NCBI RefSeq assembly: GCF_030540645.1
Contig: NZ_JAUNVV010000005.1
Location: 1-34,379, forward strand
DNA: 34,379 nt
DNA from: Arthrobacter sp.
GTDB taxonomy: Bacteria; Actinomycetota; Actinomycetes; Actinomycetales; Micrococcaceae
Direction: 5' to 3'
Made by a program: the position numbers and the translations under genes. Below, in pieces: positions 24,175 to 33,276 of this stretch. The notes below the pieces were generated by a model, which ran no database searches, had not been told where the DNA came from, and worked only from the letters and a program-made list of their open reading frames with translations. Positions within the stretch are counted from its first letter, which is position 1. Each line of letters begins with the position of its first letter.

Positions 24175-25128
24175 TTATTTCGTAACCTTGCCCATCAGTG
24201 ACGCGATGGGGCGAAGGAACAGTGGGCTGGCCAGGAACCATGCCCCGGCCATGACCACCAGCGACAAGGCAAAAATGCCAAAGCCCCACCAGTTCACCGC
24301 GTCGCTTGAGGCGTACATATGGTTCAGGTTGCGCAGAGCACCGGTGGCCAGCACCAAGGTCACGTGGACCACGATGAAGAACACAAAGTAGATCATGACG
24401 GGGAAGTGGAGCGCCCTGGCAGCCTGGATGGGGTAGATCCTGTTCAAGGTGTTGGCATTCTTGGGCCAGGCCCCCGACATGCGAAGGCCCGTGATGATGG
24501 CCAGCGGTGCCGCAATGAAGACGGTGATGAAGTATGTCAGAAGCTGCAGGCCGTTGTAGTTGACCCAGCCGTTGTCGGTGGGCCAGTCAAGGGAGAGGTA
24601 TTGCAGCCCTGCGGAGATGGCGTTGGGAAAAACATCCCAGCTGGTGGGCACGATCCGCATCCACTGGCCGGTGAAGAACAGCACCACGATGAAGATGGCG
24701 CCGTTGAGCACCCACAGCGCATCCAGGCTCAAGTGGAACCACAGGTCAAGACTGATTTTCGTGGGGGCGTTTTTCGTTTTGATGAGGCCCTTGTTGTTGC
24801 GCACCCAGTGAGCCGGTGGGCGCTTGGTGGTGCGCACCTGCCAGCCTGAACGGATGATCAAGATAATGAAGAACATGTTCAGGAAATGCTGCCAACCCAA
24901 CCACGCGGGGATGCCCACCGGCGCCGTTTCAGGCAGTTCAGACTGCCCCGGGTACGTCGTCATAAAGGACTGCATGGACTCCAAGGACACCAGCCACCGG
25001 GCGGCAAGGACGGCCACCAGCAGGACAATGACCAGGACAGCGGCGGCTACCCCGGTCCGTGCCCACGGGCCCAAAGCCTTCCAGCGTGCACCGATGCCGG
25101 CGGCCTGCTTATTCAAGGGGGTCGACAT
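24175..25128 (-). CDS. cytochrome b561/DUF4405-like membrane protein
   Basis: A 317-residue membrane protein with an N-terminal helix (27-47), an outer segment (50-72) and four or five further helices. Histidines placed in helices, His81 (GWQHFL), His132 (WFHLSL), His241 (ALHFPV) and His255 (VVHVTL), are suited to two b-type haems. The pattern resembles di-haem anchors that connect molybdopterin or other periplasmic oxidoreductases to quinone. No catalytic subunit is adjacent, only acyl-CoA genes, so it is an orphan. ATG 25128 has GAAAGAGG eleven bases before it, rather distant. A 196-base gap upstream with a direct repeat suggests its own promoter. Confidence 0.8.
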   Translation of the reverse strand: MSTPLNKQAAGIGARWKALGPWARTGVAAAVLVIVLLVAVLAARWLVSLESMQSFMTTYPGQSELPETAPVGIPAWLGWQHFLNMFFIILIIRSGWQVRTTKRPPAHWVRNNKGLIKTKNAPTKISLDLWFHLSLDALWVLNGAIFIVVLFFTGQWMRIVPTSWDVFPNAISAGLQYLSLDWPTDNGWVNYNGLQLLTYFITVFIAAPLAIITGLRMSGAWPKNANTLNRIYPIQAARALHFPVMIYFVFFIVVHVTLVLATGALRNLNHMYASSDAVNWWGFGIFALSLVVMAGAWFLASPLFLRPIASLMGKVTK

Positions 25129-25211
25129 GGTTCAAAAAACCTCTTTCGAAGAACGTCCCGGAACCGGTCCGGGTGGTTTGGCGCTCATGGTGTGCAAACG
25201 CCGCCATGGGC

Positions 25212-25239
25212 AACAGTCTCTATGTGTAACAGTCTCTAT
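25212..25239. repeat. 12-bp perfect direct repeat upstream of cytochrome b gene
   Basis: AACAGTCTCTAT occurs at 25212-25223 and 25228-25239, 16 bases apart. On the minus strand it sits about 85-110 bases before the cytochrome b start and partly overlaps a possible promoter (TTGCCT, 18 bases, TACACA). It could be a regulator site. The rest of the 25129-25324 gap shows nothing else. Confidence 0.6.
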
Positions 25240-25324
25240 TTCCTACAGGCAAAGCATTGACTTGGGCCAGCTCAGCAACGAAAGGCAGGCCAAGGATGCA
25301 GTTCCCTGCGTCTTCTCCTGCTGC

Positions 25325-26362
25325 CTATCCTACGGCTGCAGGGCTGCGTGGCACCGCAATATCCACGGCGGTCCCCCGGGCAGCTAGATATACCAGATGG
25401 CTGGCCGTTTCAGCCAGCGCCAGGCGAAGCGTAAAGCCACGCAGAGACACAAAGCCGCGCGACCACGTCAACTTCCTGGACACGTCCCAGACAGTTTCCG
25501 CCGTGCCTGATTCCAGCACTGCCAGAACCTCGGCGGAACGGGTCAGCGTGTGCTCTTTCAGCTCCGCGACGCGTTCGGGCAGTCCGCGGAAACGGTACTC
25601 GTGGGCGGGCAGCACCTCCATATCCGCGCCAACTCCCATGGCCTCCAGGGATGCGAGATAGTCCCCCAACGGGTCCACTTGGTTAATGGTCTCCAAGCTG
25701 ATGTGCGGGGTGATCCTCGGCAGCACGTGGTCACCCGTGAGAATCAGCCCGTTGGCTTCGTCCACCAGGCAAATGTGTCCGGGCGTGTGTCCCGGCGTGG
25801 CCAGCACCCGCACCTGCAACCCCGCAACGGGGAGCAACTCGCCGTCTGCCAGGCGGTGTTCCGGCTCCTGTAGATTGGCCATTTGCGCCCACGTGGCTTG
25901 GTGGAACGAAACCTCGTCCAGGAAATCGGCAGGCACACCCCAAGCCTGAAACTGCTTTCTGTCCGCAGCCACAAAGGCGTCCGGCTCACTGCCCCAACTC
26001 TCGGCCCGCGGCTCATGCTCACCCAACGCCACCCATGCCCCGGATGCTGCGCGCAGCCGTGCAGCCATGCCCAAGTGGTCGGGGTGGAAGTGCGTGACAA
26101 CTATCCCGGTAACGGACGACGGCGTGAGGCCGGCAGCTGCCAACCCCGCCTTGAGTGCCTCCCACCCCTCGTCCGAGTCCCAGCCCGGATCCACCACGGC
26201 AACTTCCTTCTCACCCACCAAAACATACGCCAGCGTGTAGCGCATGGGGTTGTTGATGAAGGGAACGGGAACGGAGAAGACGCCTGCATGCACCTCCTCG
26301 ACGGGTGGCAGCTCTTTTTCCTGCCAGGCCTTGAACTGTTCCGTACCGGTAATGGTGATCAT
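25325..26362 (-). CDS. MBL-fold metallo-hydrolase
   Basis: A 345-residue metallo-beta-lactamase-fold hydrolase with the two-metal motif VVTHFHPDHLG (88-98; His91, His93, Asp95, His96), a further ligand in ATPGHTPGHICL, the bridging Asp in LTGDHVLPRI and a late His in LPAHEYRF. The last 90 residues form a helical extension (AELKEHTLTRSAEVLAVL) like that of LACTB2/glyoxalase-II relatives. It lies six bases after the acyl-CoA ligase, with AGGA overlapping that stop, so it belongs to the beta-oxidation operon. A CoA-thioesterase or lactonase role is possible; sequence does not decide. The fold is certain. Confidence 0.88.
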   Translation of the reverse strand: MITITGTEQFKAWQEKELPPVEEVHAGVFSVPVPFINNPMRYTLAYVLVGEKEVAVVDPGWDSDEGWEALKAGLAAAGLTPSSVTGIVVTHFHPDHLGMAARLRAASGAWVALGEHEPRAESWGSEPDAFVAADRKQFQAWGVPADFLDEVSFHQATWAQMANLQEPEHRLADGELLPVAGLQVRVLATPGHTPGHICLVDEANGLILTGDHVLPRITPHISLETINQVDPLGDYLASLEAMGVGADMEVLPAHEYRFRGLPERVAELKEHTLTRSAEVLAVLESGTAETVWDVSRKLTWSRGFVSLRGFTLRLALAETASHLVYLAARGTAVDIAVPRSPAAVG

Positions 26363-26368
26363 TGGGTC

Positions 26369-27901
26369 CTATTTCTGTGCTGCGGTGTAGTTCTCGCGCA
26401 GTTCACGCTTGAGGATCTTCCCTGCCCCGGACATGGGCAGCGCCGTAGGGAACTCAAAACTGCGCGGCACTTTGTAGCCGGAGATATGTTCACGGCAAAA
26501 GGTCTGCAGACTCTCCGCGGTGGCGCTTTGCCCGGGGGCCAGTACAACAACGGCATGCACGCGCTCGCCGAAATTCTCGTCCGGGACCCCGATGACGGCT
26601 GAGGAGGCAACTGCGGCGTGCTTGCTCAGCGCATTCTCCACTTCGGCGCAGTACACGTTTTCCCCACCCGTGACGATCATGTCCTTGAGTCTGTCAACGA
26701 CATAGACAAAACCTCTGGTGTCCAGGTAGCCAAGGTCTCCGGTGTGCAGCCAGCCCTCGCGCAGAGCGGCAGCGCTTTGTTCCGGGTTATTCCAATACCC
26801 CAGCATGACGTTCGGTCCCTTGCAGCAAACCTCCCCCACCTCTCCGACGGGCACTTCGTTGCCTTCAAGGTCCAGAATGGCCACCTGGCAGTGCGGGGCA
26901 GCCCGGCCGCCTGAGCGCATGGCCTCGCCTTCATGGTCGTCCGGCAGCAGCAGCGTGATGACGGGGGCGGCTTCGGTCTGCCCGTAGGCCTGGGTCAGAC
27001 GCAACCCGGGAAAGCGCTCCTTGGTGCGCTTCAGCACTCCTTCGGAAATGGAGGAGCCGCCGTACAGCATGCGCTTCATGGAGGACAAGTCGTAGTTTCC
27101 TGCGTCGGGGTGGTCCGTCAGGATTTGAATCATCGTCGGAACCAGGAGCACATCCGTGGGCTGGTGTTCCTCGATGGCCTTGAACACGGAGGTCGGTTCA
27201 AAGAAGGGCACCATAACGTGGGTGCCCCCTAGGATGGTCAGCCCGCACCATGCAGCCAAGTCGGCCAGGTGGAACATGGGAGCCGCGTGCAGCAGCACGG
27301 ATCCTGCCTTCAGCAGTTCCCCGCTTGCAACGGTGCCCATGCCGGAGCTGACAAAATTCATATGGCTGAGCATGACACCCTTGGGGAAGCCCGTGGTTCC
27401 GCCGGTGTAATACACCCCTGCCAGGTCGTCGCCGCTGCGGTAGGCGTCCGCCACAGGTTTGTTCTCTGCCACCAGTTCCTCATAGGCAAGCATGCCCTCA
27501 GGGGTGGGCCCGTCGCCGCAATGAATGAGGATTTTCAACCCGGGCGACTTCTCCAGCAAAATGGGCGCCATGGGCACGAACGCGTCGTCGATAAACAACA
27601 CACGCGTGTCCGAGTCATTCATCGAATAGGCGATCTCCGCCGGGGTCCATCTGATGTTGACGGGATTCACAGCCGCACCCGCCCACGGCACAGCCAACAG
27701 GTATTCGGCGTACCTGTCACTGTTCATGGACACAATGCCCACCCTGTCCCCGGCCTCAACACCTAGATTTTGCAGGGCTCCGGCCAGCCGGGCGATGCGG
27801 TCGGCGTGCTCGACGTAGCTGCGGACCCGGTCTTTGTAGATGGTGGCAGTCCCCTGGGGGTCTGACTGCAGGGATCTGTGCAGGCCTTGGGTGAGGTACA
27901 T
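26369..27901 (-). CDS. fatty-acid/carboxylate CoA ligase (AMP-forming)
   Basis: A 510-residue ANL-superfamily ligase that activates a carboxylic acid to its acyl-CoA through an acyl-adenylate. Visible are the ATP motif YYTGGTTGFPKGVMLSH (164-180), the YGQTEAAP motif, the GWLHTGDLGYLD motif, the hinge DRLKDMIVTGGENVYCAEVE and the catalytic C-terminal Lys495 in SGAGKILKREL. AAGGAG precedes the ATG by six bases. Length and wording fit the medium/long-chain or aryl acid branch; the substrate is unknown. It is 54 bases downstream of the crotonase in the operon and should feed acyl-CoA into it. Confidence 0.92.
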   Translation of the reverse strand: MYLTQGLHRSLQSDPQGTATIYKDRVRSYVEHADRIARLAGALQNLGVEAGDRVGIVSMNSDRYAEYLLAVPWAGAAVNPVNIRWTPAEIAYSMNDSDTRVLFIDDAFVPMAPILLEKSPGLKILIHCGDGPTPEGMLAYEELVAENKPVADAYRSGDDLAGVYYTGGTTGFPKGVMLSHMNFVSSGMGTVASGELLKAGSVLLHAAPMFHLADLAAWCGLTILGGTHVMVPFFEPTSVFKAIEEHQPTDVLLVPTMIQILTDHPDAGNYDLSSMKRMLYGGSSISEGVLKRTKERFPGLRLTQAYGQTEAAPVITLLLPDDHEGEAMRSGGRAAPHCQVAILDLEGNEVPVGEVGEVCCKGPNVMLGYWNNPEQSAAALREGWLHTGDLGYLDTRGFVYVVDRLKDMIVTGGENVYCAEVENALSKHAAVASSAVIGVPDENFGERVHAVVVLAPGQSATAESLQTFCREHISGYKVPRSFEFPTALPMSGAGKILKRELRENYTAAQK

Positions 27902-27955
27902 GTAACACTCCTTCGTGTATGGTCATCATCTTTTCCACTGCTGCCGGATCATTGC

Positions 27956-28819
27956 CTAGCGTCCCTTGAAGACGGCGGGCCGGCGTTCACCCATGGCCTG
28001 CACGGCCTCCAACAAGTCCTCGCTGTGCAGGAATGAGGCATTCCACAACGCCACATGCCGCAGTCCGCGGGCAATGCGCTCTTCCCGCTCTTCGTTAAGC
28101 ACCGCCTTCGTCCCTGCAACGGCCAGCGGGGAAAGTGCCGCCATCTCCGCCGCCATCGCCAGGGCCGCGTCCGCCAAGCTGCGTTGGTCGGGATGGACGT
28201 CATTGACCAGGCCAATCCTTTCGGCCCGCTCAGCGGTGATGTCCTTCGCCGTCAACGCCAGCTCACGCAGGTGCCCTTCGCCGATGATGCCGCGCAGTCG
28301 CTGTAGGCTACCCACGTCGGCCACGATCGCCAGCCGTGCCTCCCGGACGCTGAACTTGGCGTCGGCGCTGGCCAGGCGGACATCGGCGGCACTGATCAAA
28401 TCCACACCGCCGCCAATGCACCAGCCGGAAACAGCGGCAATGACGGGCTTGCTGCACGACGCCACAGCTGTGACCCCGGCTTGGAAACTGGCTATGACGC
28501 CGAGCAGTTCAGTGCGTGCCGCAGCCTGCGCGGCGGCACCAGGACCGAGCTTCTCCAGCCAGTTACCGAGCACCTCCTGCACGTCCAGGCCCGTGCTGAA
28601 ATTGGCCCCCGCACCCGTGAGCACCACGGCACGGACGGACTCATCGGCGTCGAGGGCGGCGAAGACCTGCGGGAGTTCCGCCCAAAAGGCGAGCCCCATC
28701 ATGTTTCCGCGCCCCGGACCCACCAGACTGACGACGGTCACCCCGTCCATGGGTGCCTGCTCGACGGTGAAGGCATTCCAGTCCCTGGTGAACGCCGTCC
28801 CGGCAACAGCGCCTGCCAC
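27956..28819 (-). CDS. crotonase, dienoyl-CoA isomerase-like
   Basis: A 287-residue crotonase-fold protein. The pattern NFSTGLDVQEVL, then GWCIGGGVDLISAADVRLAS and VREARLAIVADVGSLQRL, matches delta(3,5)-delta(2,4)-dienoyl-CoA isomerases: an Asp in GGGVDL, a Glu in VREA and an Asp in VADVG at the three places used by that enzyme. Such isomerases handle odd-position double bonds of unsaturated acyl-CoA. The GTG start overlaps the stop of the FadB-like gene as TAGTG, so translation is coupled. The assignment within the crotonase family rests on these residues and is a good inference. Confidence 0.88.
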   Translation of the reverse strand: MAGAVAGTAFTRDWNAFTVEQAPMDGVTVVSLVGPGRGNMMGLAFWAELPQVFAALDADESVRAVVLTGAGANFSTGLDVQEVLGNWLEKLGPGAAAQAAARTELLGVIASFQAGVTAVASCSKPVIAAVSGWCIGGGVDLISAADVRLASADAKFSVREARLAIVADVGSLQRLRGIIGEGHLRELALTAKDITAERAERIGLVNDVHPDQRSLADAALAMAAEMAALSPLAVAGTKAVLNEEREERIARGLRHVALWNASFLHSEDLLEAVQAMGERRPAVFKGR

Positions 28820-30987
28820 TAGAACGTGTCCTCGTTCTCGGCCTTGGCTACGAGCGAGGCCGGTGGCAGGAAGTGCTCACCATACTTGCCCGCAAGCTCA
28901 CGAGACCTGCCCACAAAACCAGCCAGTCCGCCGTCGTACCCGTTCATGTACTGCACCACCCCGCCTGTCCAGGCAGGGAAACCGATGCCCAAAATGGAGC
29001 CAATATTGGCCTCTTCGACGCTGCGCAGTACTCCCTCATCAAGGCACTTGACGGTTTCCAGGGCTTCGGCGAACAGCATGCGCTCTTTCATATCCGTGAA
29101 GGGGATTTCCTTTGTGCCGCCGTACGTTTCACGCAGCCCCTCCCACAACCCCGTGCGGTGGCCGTCGGTGTAGTTGTAGAATCCGGCACCGGCCAGCTTT
29201 CCGGTGCGGTGGAGGTCCTCGACCATGGTATCCACCACGTCGGTGCCGGGGTGGTGGCGGTACTGTTGCACCCCGTTGTCAGCCTCCAGCCCGGCTTTGG
29301 TCTCCTTGTGGATCTTGGCCAGCAGGGACAGGTTCAGCTCGTCCGCGAGCTGCAGCGGCGGGGCAGGGTAGCCCGCCTGCAGCCCGGCCTGCTCGATGGA
29401 CGGGGCAGCGATGCCCTCGCCCAGCATGGCCAGGGCCTCGTTGATGAACGTGCCAATGACGCGGCTGGTGAAGAAGCCACGGCTGTCGTTGACCACAATG
29501 GGGGTCTTGCGGATTTGCTGGGCAATATCGAAGGCTTTGGCCAGGGTTTCATCGGAGGTGTTCGCCCCGGCGATGATTTCCACCAGCGGCATCTTGTCCA
29601 CCGGGGAGAAGAAGTGCAGCCCGATGAAGTTTTCCTGCTTCTTCACACCCTTGGCCAGCTCGGTGATGGGCAGGGTGGACGTGTTCGAGCCGAGTACGGC
29701 GCCCTGTTCCACCAGGTCCTGGATTTCCTTGAACGCTGCCTGCTTGACTTCCACGTTCTCGAAAACGGCCTCAATGACAAGGTCACAGCCCGCCACGTCC
29801 GCAGCATCCGCTGTGGGCATGATCTTGGCCAGCAACGCATCCGCCTGCTCCTGGCTTGAGCTTCCCCGGGCCACTGCCTTGTCGGTGAGTGCCTTGGAGT
29901 AGCTCTTGCCGCGTTCGGCTGCTTCCACGGAGACGTCTTTCAACACCACGTCCATGCCGCCGCGGGCACACACGTAGGCAATGCCGGCGCCCATCATGCC
30001 CGCACCCAGCACAGCCACCTTCTTGGCCGTGTATTTTTCATGGCCTGCCGGGCGGGTGCCTCCAGCGCTGATGCGGCCCATGTCAAAGAAGAACGCCTTC
30101 GTCATGTTCGTGGAAACCTGCCCCGTCACGACTTCCACGAAGTAGCGGGACTCAACCTCAAGGGCCGTATCGAAGTCCACCTGGGTACTTTCAACGGCGG
30201 CCGCCAGGATAGCGCGCGGCGCCGGGTAGTTGGCACCCTTTAGCTGCTTGCGAAGATTAGCGGGGAAGGCCGGGAGATTTGCCGCAAAGGCCGGGGTTGA
30301 CGGTGTTCCGCCGGGAATCCTGTACTTGGGCACATCCCACGGCTGGACGGCGTCGGGGTTGGCCTTGATCCACGCCTTGGCGGCCGGGACAAGCTCCTCC
30401 ACAGTGTCAACGACCTCGTGGACCAGACCGACTTCCAGTGCCTTGCGCGGCTTGTATTTTTGCCCCTGCAGCAGCACCTTCATGGTGGCCTCGGCCACCC
30501 CCATCAGCCGGACGGTGCGCACAATGCCACCGCCGCCCGGCAGCAGGCCAAGGGTGACTTCCGGCAGGCCGATGACCGATCCCTTGGCATCGGCGGCTAT
30601 GCGGTGGTGGCAGGCCAGTGCAATTTCCAACCCACCGCCCAGTGCCGCACCGTTGATGGCCGCAACCACGGGCCGGCCGAGTGTTTCCAACGTCCGCAGC
30701 TGGGCCTTGATGTTTTGACCCAATGCGAAGATCTTTGCAGCATCCGCCTTCGTGGCTGCGATGAGGTCCTTCAGATCCCCGCCGGCAAAGAACGTCTTCT
30801 TGGCCGAGGTCAGTACGACGCCGGTGATGTTCTCCTTCTCAGCGGCAAGCCGTTCAACAGCTGCCTGCATGGAGACGTTGTAGTCCGCGTTCATGGTGTT
30901 GGCGGACTGGTTCGGGTCATCCATGGTCAAAGTGACAATCCCGTCGGCGTCCTGCTCCCAGCGGATGGTGTTCGTTGTCTCGCTCAT
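28819..30987 (-). CDS. fadB: FadB-like enoyl-CoA hydratase/3-hydroxyacyl-CoA dehydrogenase
   Basis: A 722-residue trifunctional-type alpha subunit. The N-terminal crotonase half (1-300) has AALGGGLEIALACHH and GLPEVTLGLLPGGGG with both catalytic Glu. The NAD fold is VAVLGAGMMGAGIAYVCARGG, and GLHFFSPVDKMPLVEIIAG supplies the catalytic His and Glu of the dehydrogenase. DSRGFFTSRV starts the C-terminal helical part. It catalyses hydration and NAD-linked oxidation in beta-oxidation. The ATG has TAGGA overlapping the thiolase stop five bases upstream. With the thiolase it probably forms an alpha2beta2 complex. Confidence 0.95.
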   Translation of the reverse strand: MSETTNTIRWEQDADGIVTLTMDDPNQSANTMNADYNVSMQAAVERLAAEKENITGVVLTSAKKTFFAGGDLKDLIAATKADAAKIFALGQNIKAQLRTLETLGRPVVAAINGAALGGGLEIALACHHRIAADAKGSVIGLPEVTLGLLPGGGGIVRTVRLMGVAEATMKVLLQGQKYKPRKALEVGLVHEVVDTVEELVPAAKAWIKANPDAVQPWDVPKYRIPGGTPSTPAFAANLPAFPANLRKQLKGANYPAPRAILAAAVESTQVDFDTALEVESRYFVEVVTGQVSTNMTKAFFFDMGRISAGGTRPAGHEKYTAKKVAVLGAGMMGAGIAYVCARGGMDVVLKDVSVEAAERGKSYSKALTDKAVARGSSSQEQADALLAKIMPTADAADVAGCDLVIEAVFENVEVKQAAFKEIQDLVEQGAVLGSNTSTLPITELAKGVKKQENFIGLHFFSPVDKMPLVEIIAGANTSDETLAKAFDIAQQIRKTPIVVNDSRGFFTSRVIGTFINEALAMLGEGIAAPSIEQAGLQAGYPAPPLQLADELNLSLLAKIHKETKAGLEADNGVQQYRHHPGTDVVDTMVEDLHRTGKLAGAGFYNYTDGHRTGLWEGLRETYGGTKEIPFTDMKERMLFAEALETVKCLDEGVLRSVEEANIGSILGIGFPAWTGGVVQYMNGYDGGLAGFVGRSRELAGKYGEHFLPPASLVAKAENEDTF

Positions 30988-30991
30988 GTTC

Positions 30992-32245
30992 CTAGACCCT
31001 CTCGATCAAAGTTGCCACGCCCATGCCGCCGCCAATGCACAAAGTGATGACCGCCCTGCGCTTGTCCGTGCGTTCCAGCTCATCCAGCACGGTGCCAAGA
31101 ATCATGGCACCCGTGGCTCCCAGCGGGTGCCCCATGGCGATCGCGCCGCCGTTGACGTTGAGCTTTTCTTCCGGAATGCCCAAGTCTTTTTGGTACTTCA
31201 GCACCACGGACGCAAAGGCTTCGTTGATTTCAAACAAGTCAATGTCGGCCACGCTCAGGCCGGCCTTCTTGAGCAGTTTTTCCGTGGCAGGGGTTGGCCC
31301 GGTGAGCATGATGGTGGGGTCGGCGCCTGAGGTTGCCGTGGCCACGATCCTGGCCCGCGGCTTCATGCCCAGCTTCTCGCCCATCGCAGCGCTGCCCACC
31401 AAAACCAGCGCGGCGCCGTCGACAATCCCGGAAGAGTTTCCCGCCGTGTGGACGTGGTCGATGCGTTCCACGGCATGGAACTTCTGCAGCGCGACGGCGT
31501 CGAAGCCACCGGCGTCGCCCATGGCGGCAAAGGCCGGGCGCAAGGTGGCCTGCGAGTCCGGGGTGGATTCGGGACGCATATGCTCGTCATGGTCAAGGAC
31601 CACCAGCCCGTTCTGATCCTTGACGGGGATCACCGAGTTGGCGAAGCGTCCCTGTGCCCAGGCCTGCGCGGCCAGGCGCTGCGAGCGCACGGCGAAGGCA
31701 TCGACGTCGACCCTGCTGAAGCCTTCCATGGTGGCGATGAGGTCCGCGCCAATGCCCTGCGGCACGAAGTAGGTGTCATAGTTGGTGGCCGGGTCCATGG
31801 CCCATGCGCCGCCGTCGGATCCGATGGGCACGCGGGACATTGATTCCACCCCGCCGGCGATGATGAGCTGGTCCCAGCCGGAGCGGACCTTTTGGGCTGC
31901 CACGTTGACGGCTTCCAGGCCTGAGGCACAGAACCGATTCAGCTGCATGCCGCCCACGGTGTTGGGCAACCCGGCTGCAATGACGGCCGTTCGGGCGATC
32001 ACGGCGCCTTGGTCTCCGATGGGGGAAACGACGCCGAGGATCAGGTCGTCGATCAGGTTTTCATCCAGTCCCGGATGGCGTTCACGCAGGGCCTGGATCA
32101 GGCCCACCACCAGGTCGATGGGTTTGGTGCCATGGAGTGAGCCCTTCTTGCCACGGCCGCGCGGGGTACGGATCGCGTCGTAGACGAAGGCTTCCGGTGC
32201 AGATGCTTCCGGAACAGGTTCCGCAGATACAGAGTTTGCGCTCAC
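30992..32245 (-). CDS. fadA: acetyl-CoA C-acyltransferase (thiolase)
   Basis: A 417-residue thiolase that splits 3-ketoacyl-CoA to acetyl-CoA and a shortened acyl-CoA. The acyl-carrying Cys106 lies in [11 protein letters not shown], His373 in [11 protein letters not shown] and the proton-shuttling Cys403 in TLCIGGGMG. The start is GTG 32245, with AAGGAAAG just before it; an open frame continues upstream but runs through the promoter region. Residues 1-18 are a short extension before the family core [11 protein letters not shown]. It is first in the minus-strand operon, transcribed from the divergent region next to the probable TetR operators. Confidence 0.95.
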   Translation of the reverse strand: MSANSVSAEPVPEASAPEAFVYDAIRTPRGRGKKGSLHGTKPIDLVVGLIQALRERHPGLDENLIDDLILGVVSPIGDQGAVIARTAVIAAGLPNTVGGMQLNRFCASGLEAVNVAAQKVRSGWDQLIIAGGVESMSRVPIGSDGGAWAMDPATNYDTYFVPQGIGADLIATMEGFSRVDVDAFAVRSQRLAAQAWAQGRFANSVIPVKDQNGLVVLDHDEHMRPESTPDSQATLRPAFAAMGDAGGFDAVALQKFHAVERIDHVHTAGNSSGIVDGAALVLVGSAAMGEKLGMKPRARIVATATSGADPTIMLTGPTPATEKLLKKAGLSVADIDLFEINEAFASVVLKYQKDLGIPEEKLNVNGGAIAMGHPLGATGAMILGTVLDELERTDKRRAVITLCIGGGMGVATLIERV

Positions 32246-32324
32246 GTGAGCTTTCCTTCCATGGTCATTCCTCCGACACGGGCGTGCAGATGAGCACTGG
32301 TCCATGTCACAGAAATTGAAGTTG

Positions 32325-32367
32325 TTGACATACTGCCAATAGTTCAGGATTATTGACAGCGTGTCAA
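32325..32367. promoter_or_regulatory. divergent promoters with paired palindromic operators
   Basis: Two copies of a 15-bp palindrome: TTGACAGCGTGTCAA (32353-32367, perfect arms) and TTGACATACTGCCAA (32325-32339, one arm mismatch), centres 28 bases apart. The left copy supplies a plus-strand -35 TTGACA, followed 17 bases later by GATTAT (32348-32353). The right copy supplies a minus-strand -35 TTGACA (complement of 32362-32367), followed 17 bases later by AACTAT (complement of 32339-32344). Binding at either site would block both promoters. The TetR gene at 33273 is the obvious candidate binder. Confidence 0.7.
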
Positions 32368-32409
32368 CGGTTAATGCAAGCCGGTATCCAGTTCCCAAAG
32401 GCGATGTCC

Positions 32410-33276
32410 ATGGCAGCAGCGAGTTCAACCCCCGATTCAGCCATCACCTATGCAGTTGCAGACGGGATTGCGACGGTTGCGCTGAACCGTCCGGAGGCCC
32501 GTAACGGCTACACCCCCGCCATGGCCGATGAACTGGAGCAAGCCTTTAAGGCCGCAGATGCGGACCCCTCGGTGTTCGTGGTGGTGTTCACCAGCGTGGG
32601 CCCCGACTTCTCCGTGGGAGCAGACCTGCGCAGCGGTGGTTTTGAGCTGTCCATTAACGACGACGTCGGCCACGGGTGGCAGGAGCCGGCGGGACGCTGC
32701 TCCAAAACCATCTTTGGCATGAACAAACCAGTCATCGCGGCCCTCCGCGGGGTGGCGGTGGGCGGCGGTTTGACCATCACACTCTCGTGCGACTTCCGGC
32801 TCGCCTCACACGACTCGCGTTTCGCGTTCCCGTTCAGCCGCCGCGGAGTCTTCCCCGAGGGCGGTTCCGTCTGGTACCTGCCCCGGCTTGTGGGCATCCC
32901 GCGGGCCACCGACTGGATGCTGACCGGGCGGGTTTTTGGTGCCCAGGAAGCGCTCGACGCCTCGCTTGTCATGTCCTTGCACGCACCCGATGACGTCCTT
33001 GACGCCGCATATGCTCTGGCTAGGGACATCATCACCAACACCGCTTCCGTGTCGACGGCCGTGATCAAGCAAATGCTCAACCGGCTCAGCACCCTTGACT
33101 CACCCCTTCCCGTCCATGCCCTTGACTCGCAGCTCATCGCTGAAATCCCCAGGCACGGCGACGCCGTTGAAGGAGTGCATTCCTTCTTGGAAAAGCGAGC
33201 ACCCCACTTCCCCATGTCCGTGCCAGCCGATCTGCCACCGTGGCTGCCTTGGCTCGATGGAGACGAGGCACCATGA
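32410..33276 (+). CDS. enoyl-CoA hydratase/isomerase family protein
   Basis: A 288-residue crotonase-fold protein. The oxyanion-hole segments are [10 protein letters not shown] and [13 protein letters not shown]. At the first catalytic position, Glu in hydratases, it has Thr122; [17 protein letters not shown] (142-158) keeps an acidic residue at the second region, Glu150. This is the pattern of isomerase-like or unassigned crotonases rather than classical hydratases. ATG 32410 is preferred (AAAGG at 32397-32401, eight bases away) over ATG 32404. The stop overlaps the tetR start as ATGA. The divergent promoter suggests co-regulation with the beta-oxidation operon. Confidence 0.88.
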   Translation: MAAASSTPDSAITYAVADGIATVALNRPEARNGYTPAMADELEQAFKAADADPSVFVVVFTSVGPDFSVGADLRSGGFELSINDDVGHGWQEPAGRCSKTIFGMNKPVIAALRGVAVGGGLTITLSCDFRLASHDSRFAFPFSRRGVFPEGGSVWYLPRLVGIPRATDWMLTGRVFGAQEALDASLVMSLHAPDDVLDAAYALARDIITNTASVSTAVIKQMLNRLSTLDSPLPVHALDSQLIAEIPRHGDAVEGVHSFLEKRAPHFPMSVPADLPPWLPWLDGDEAP

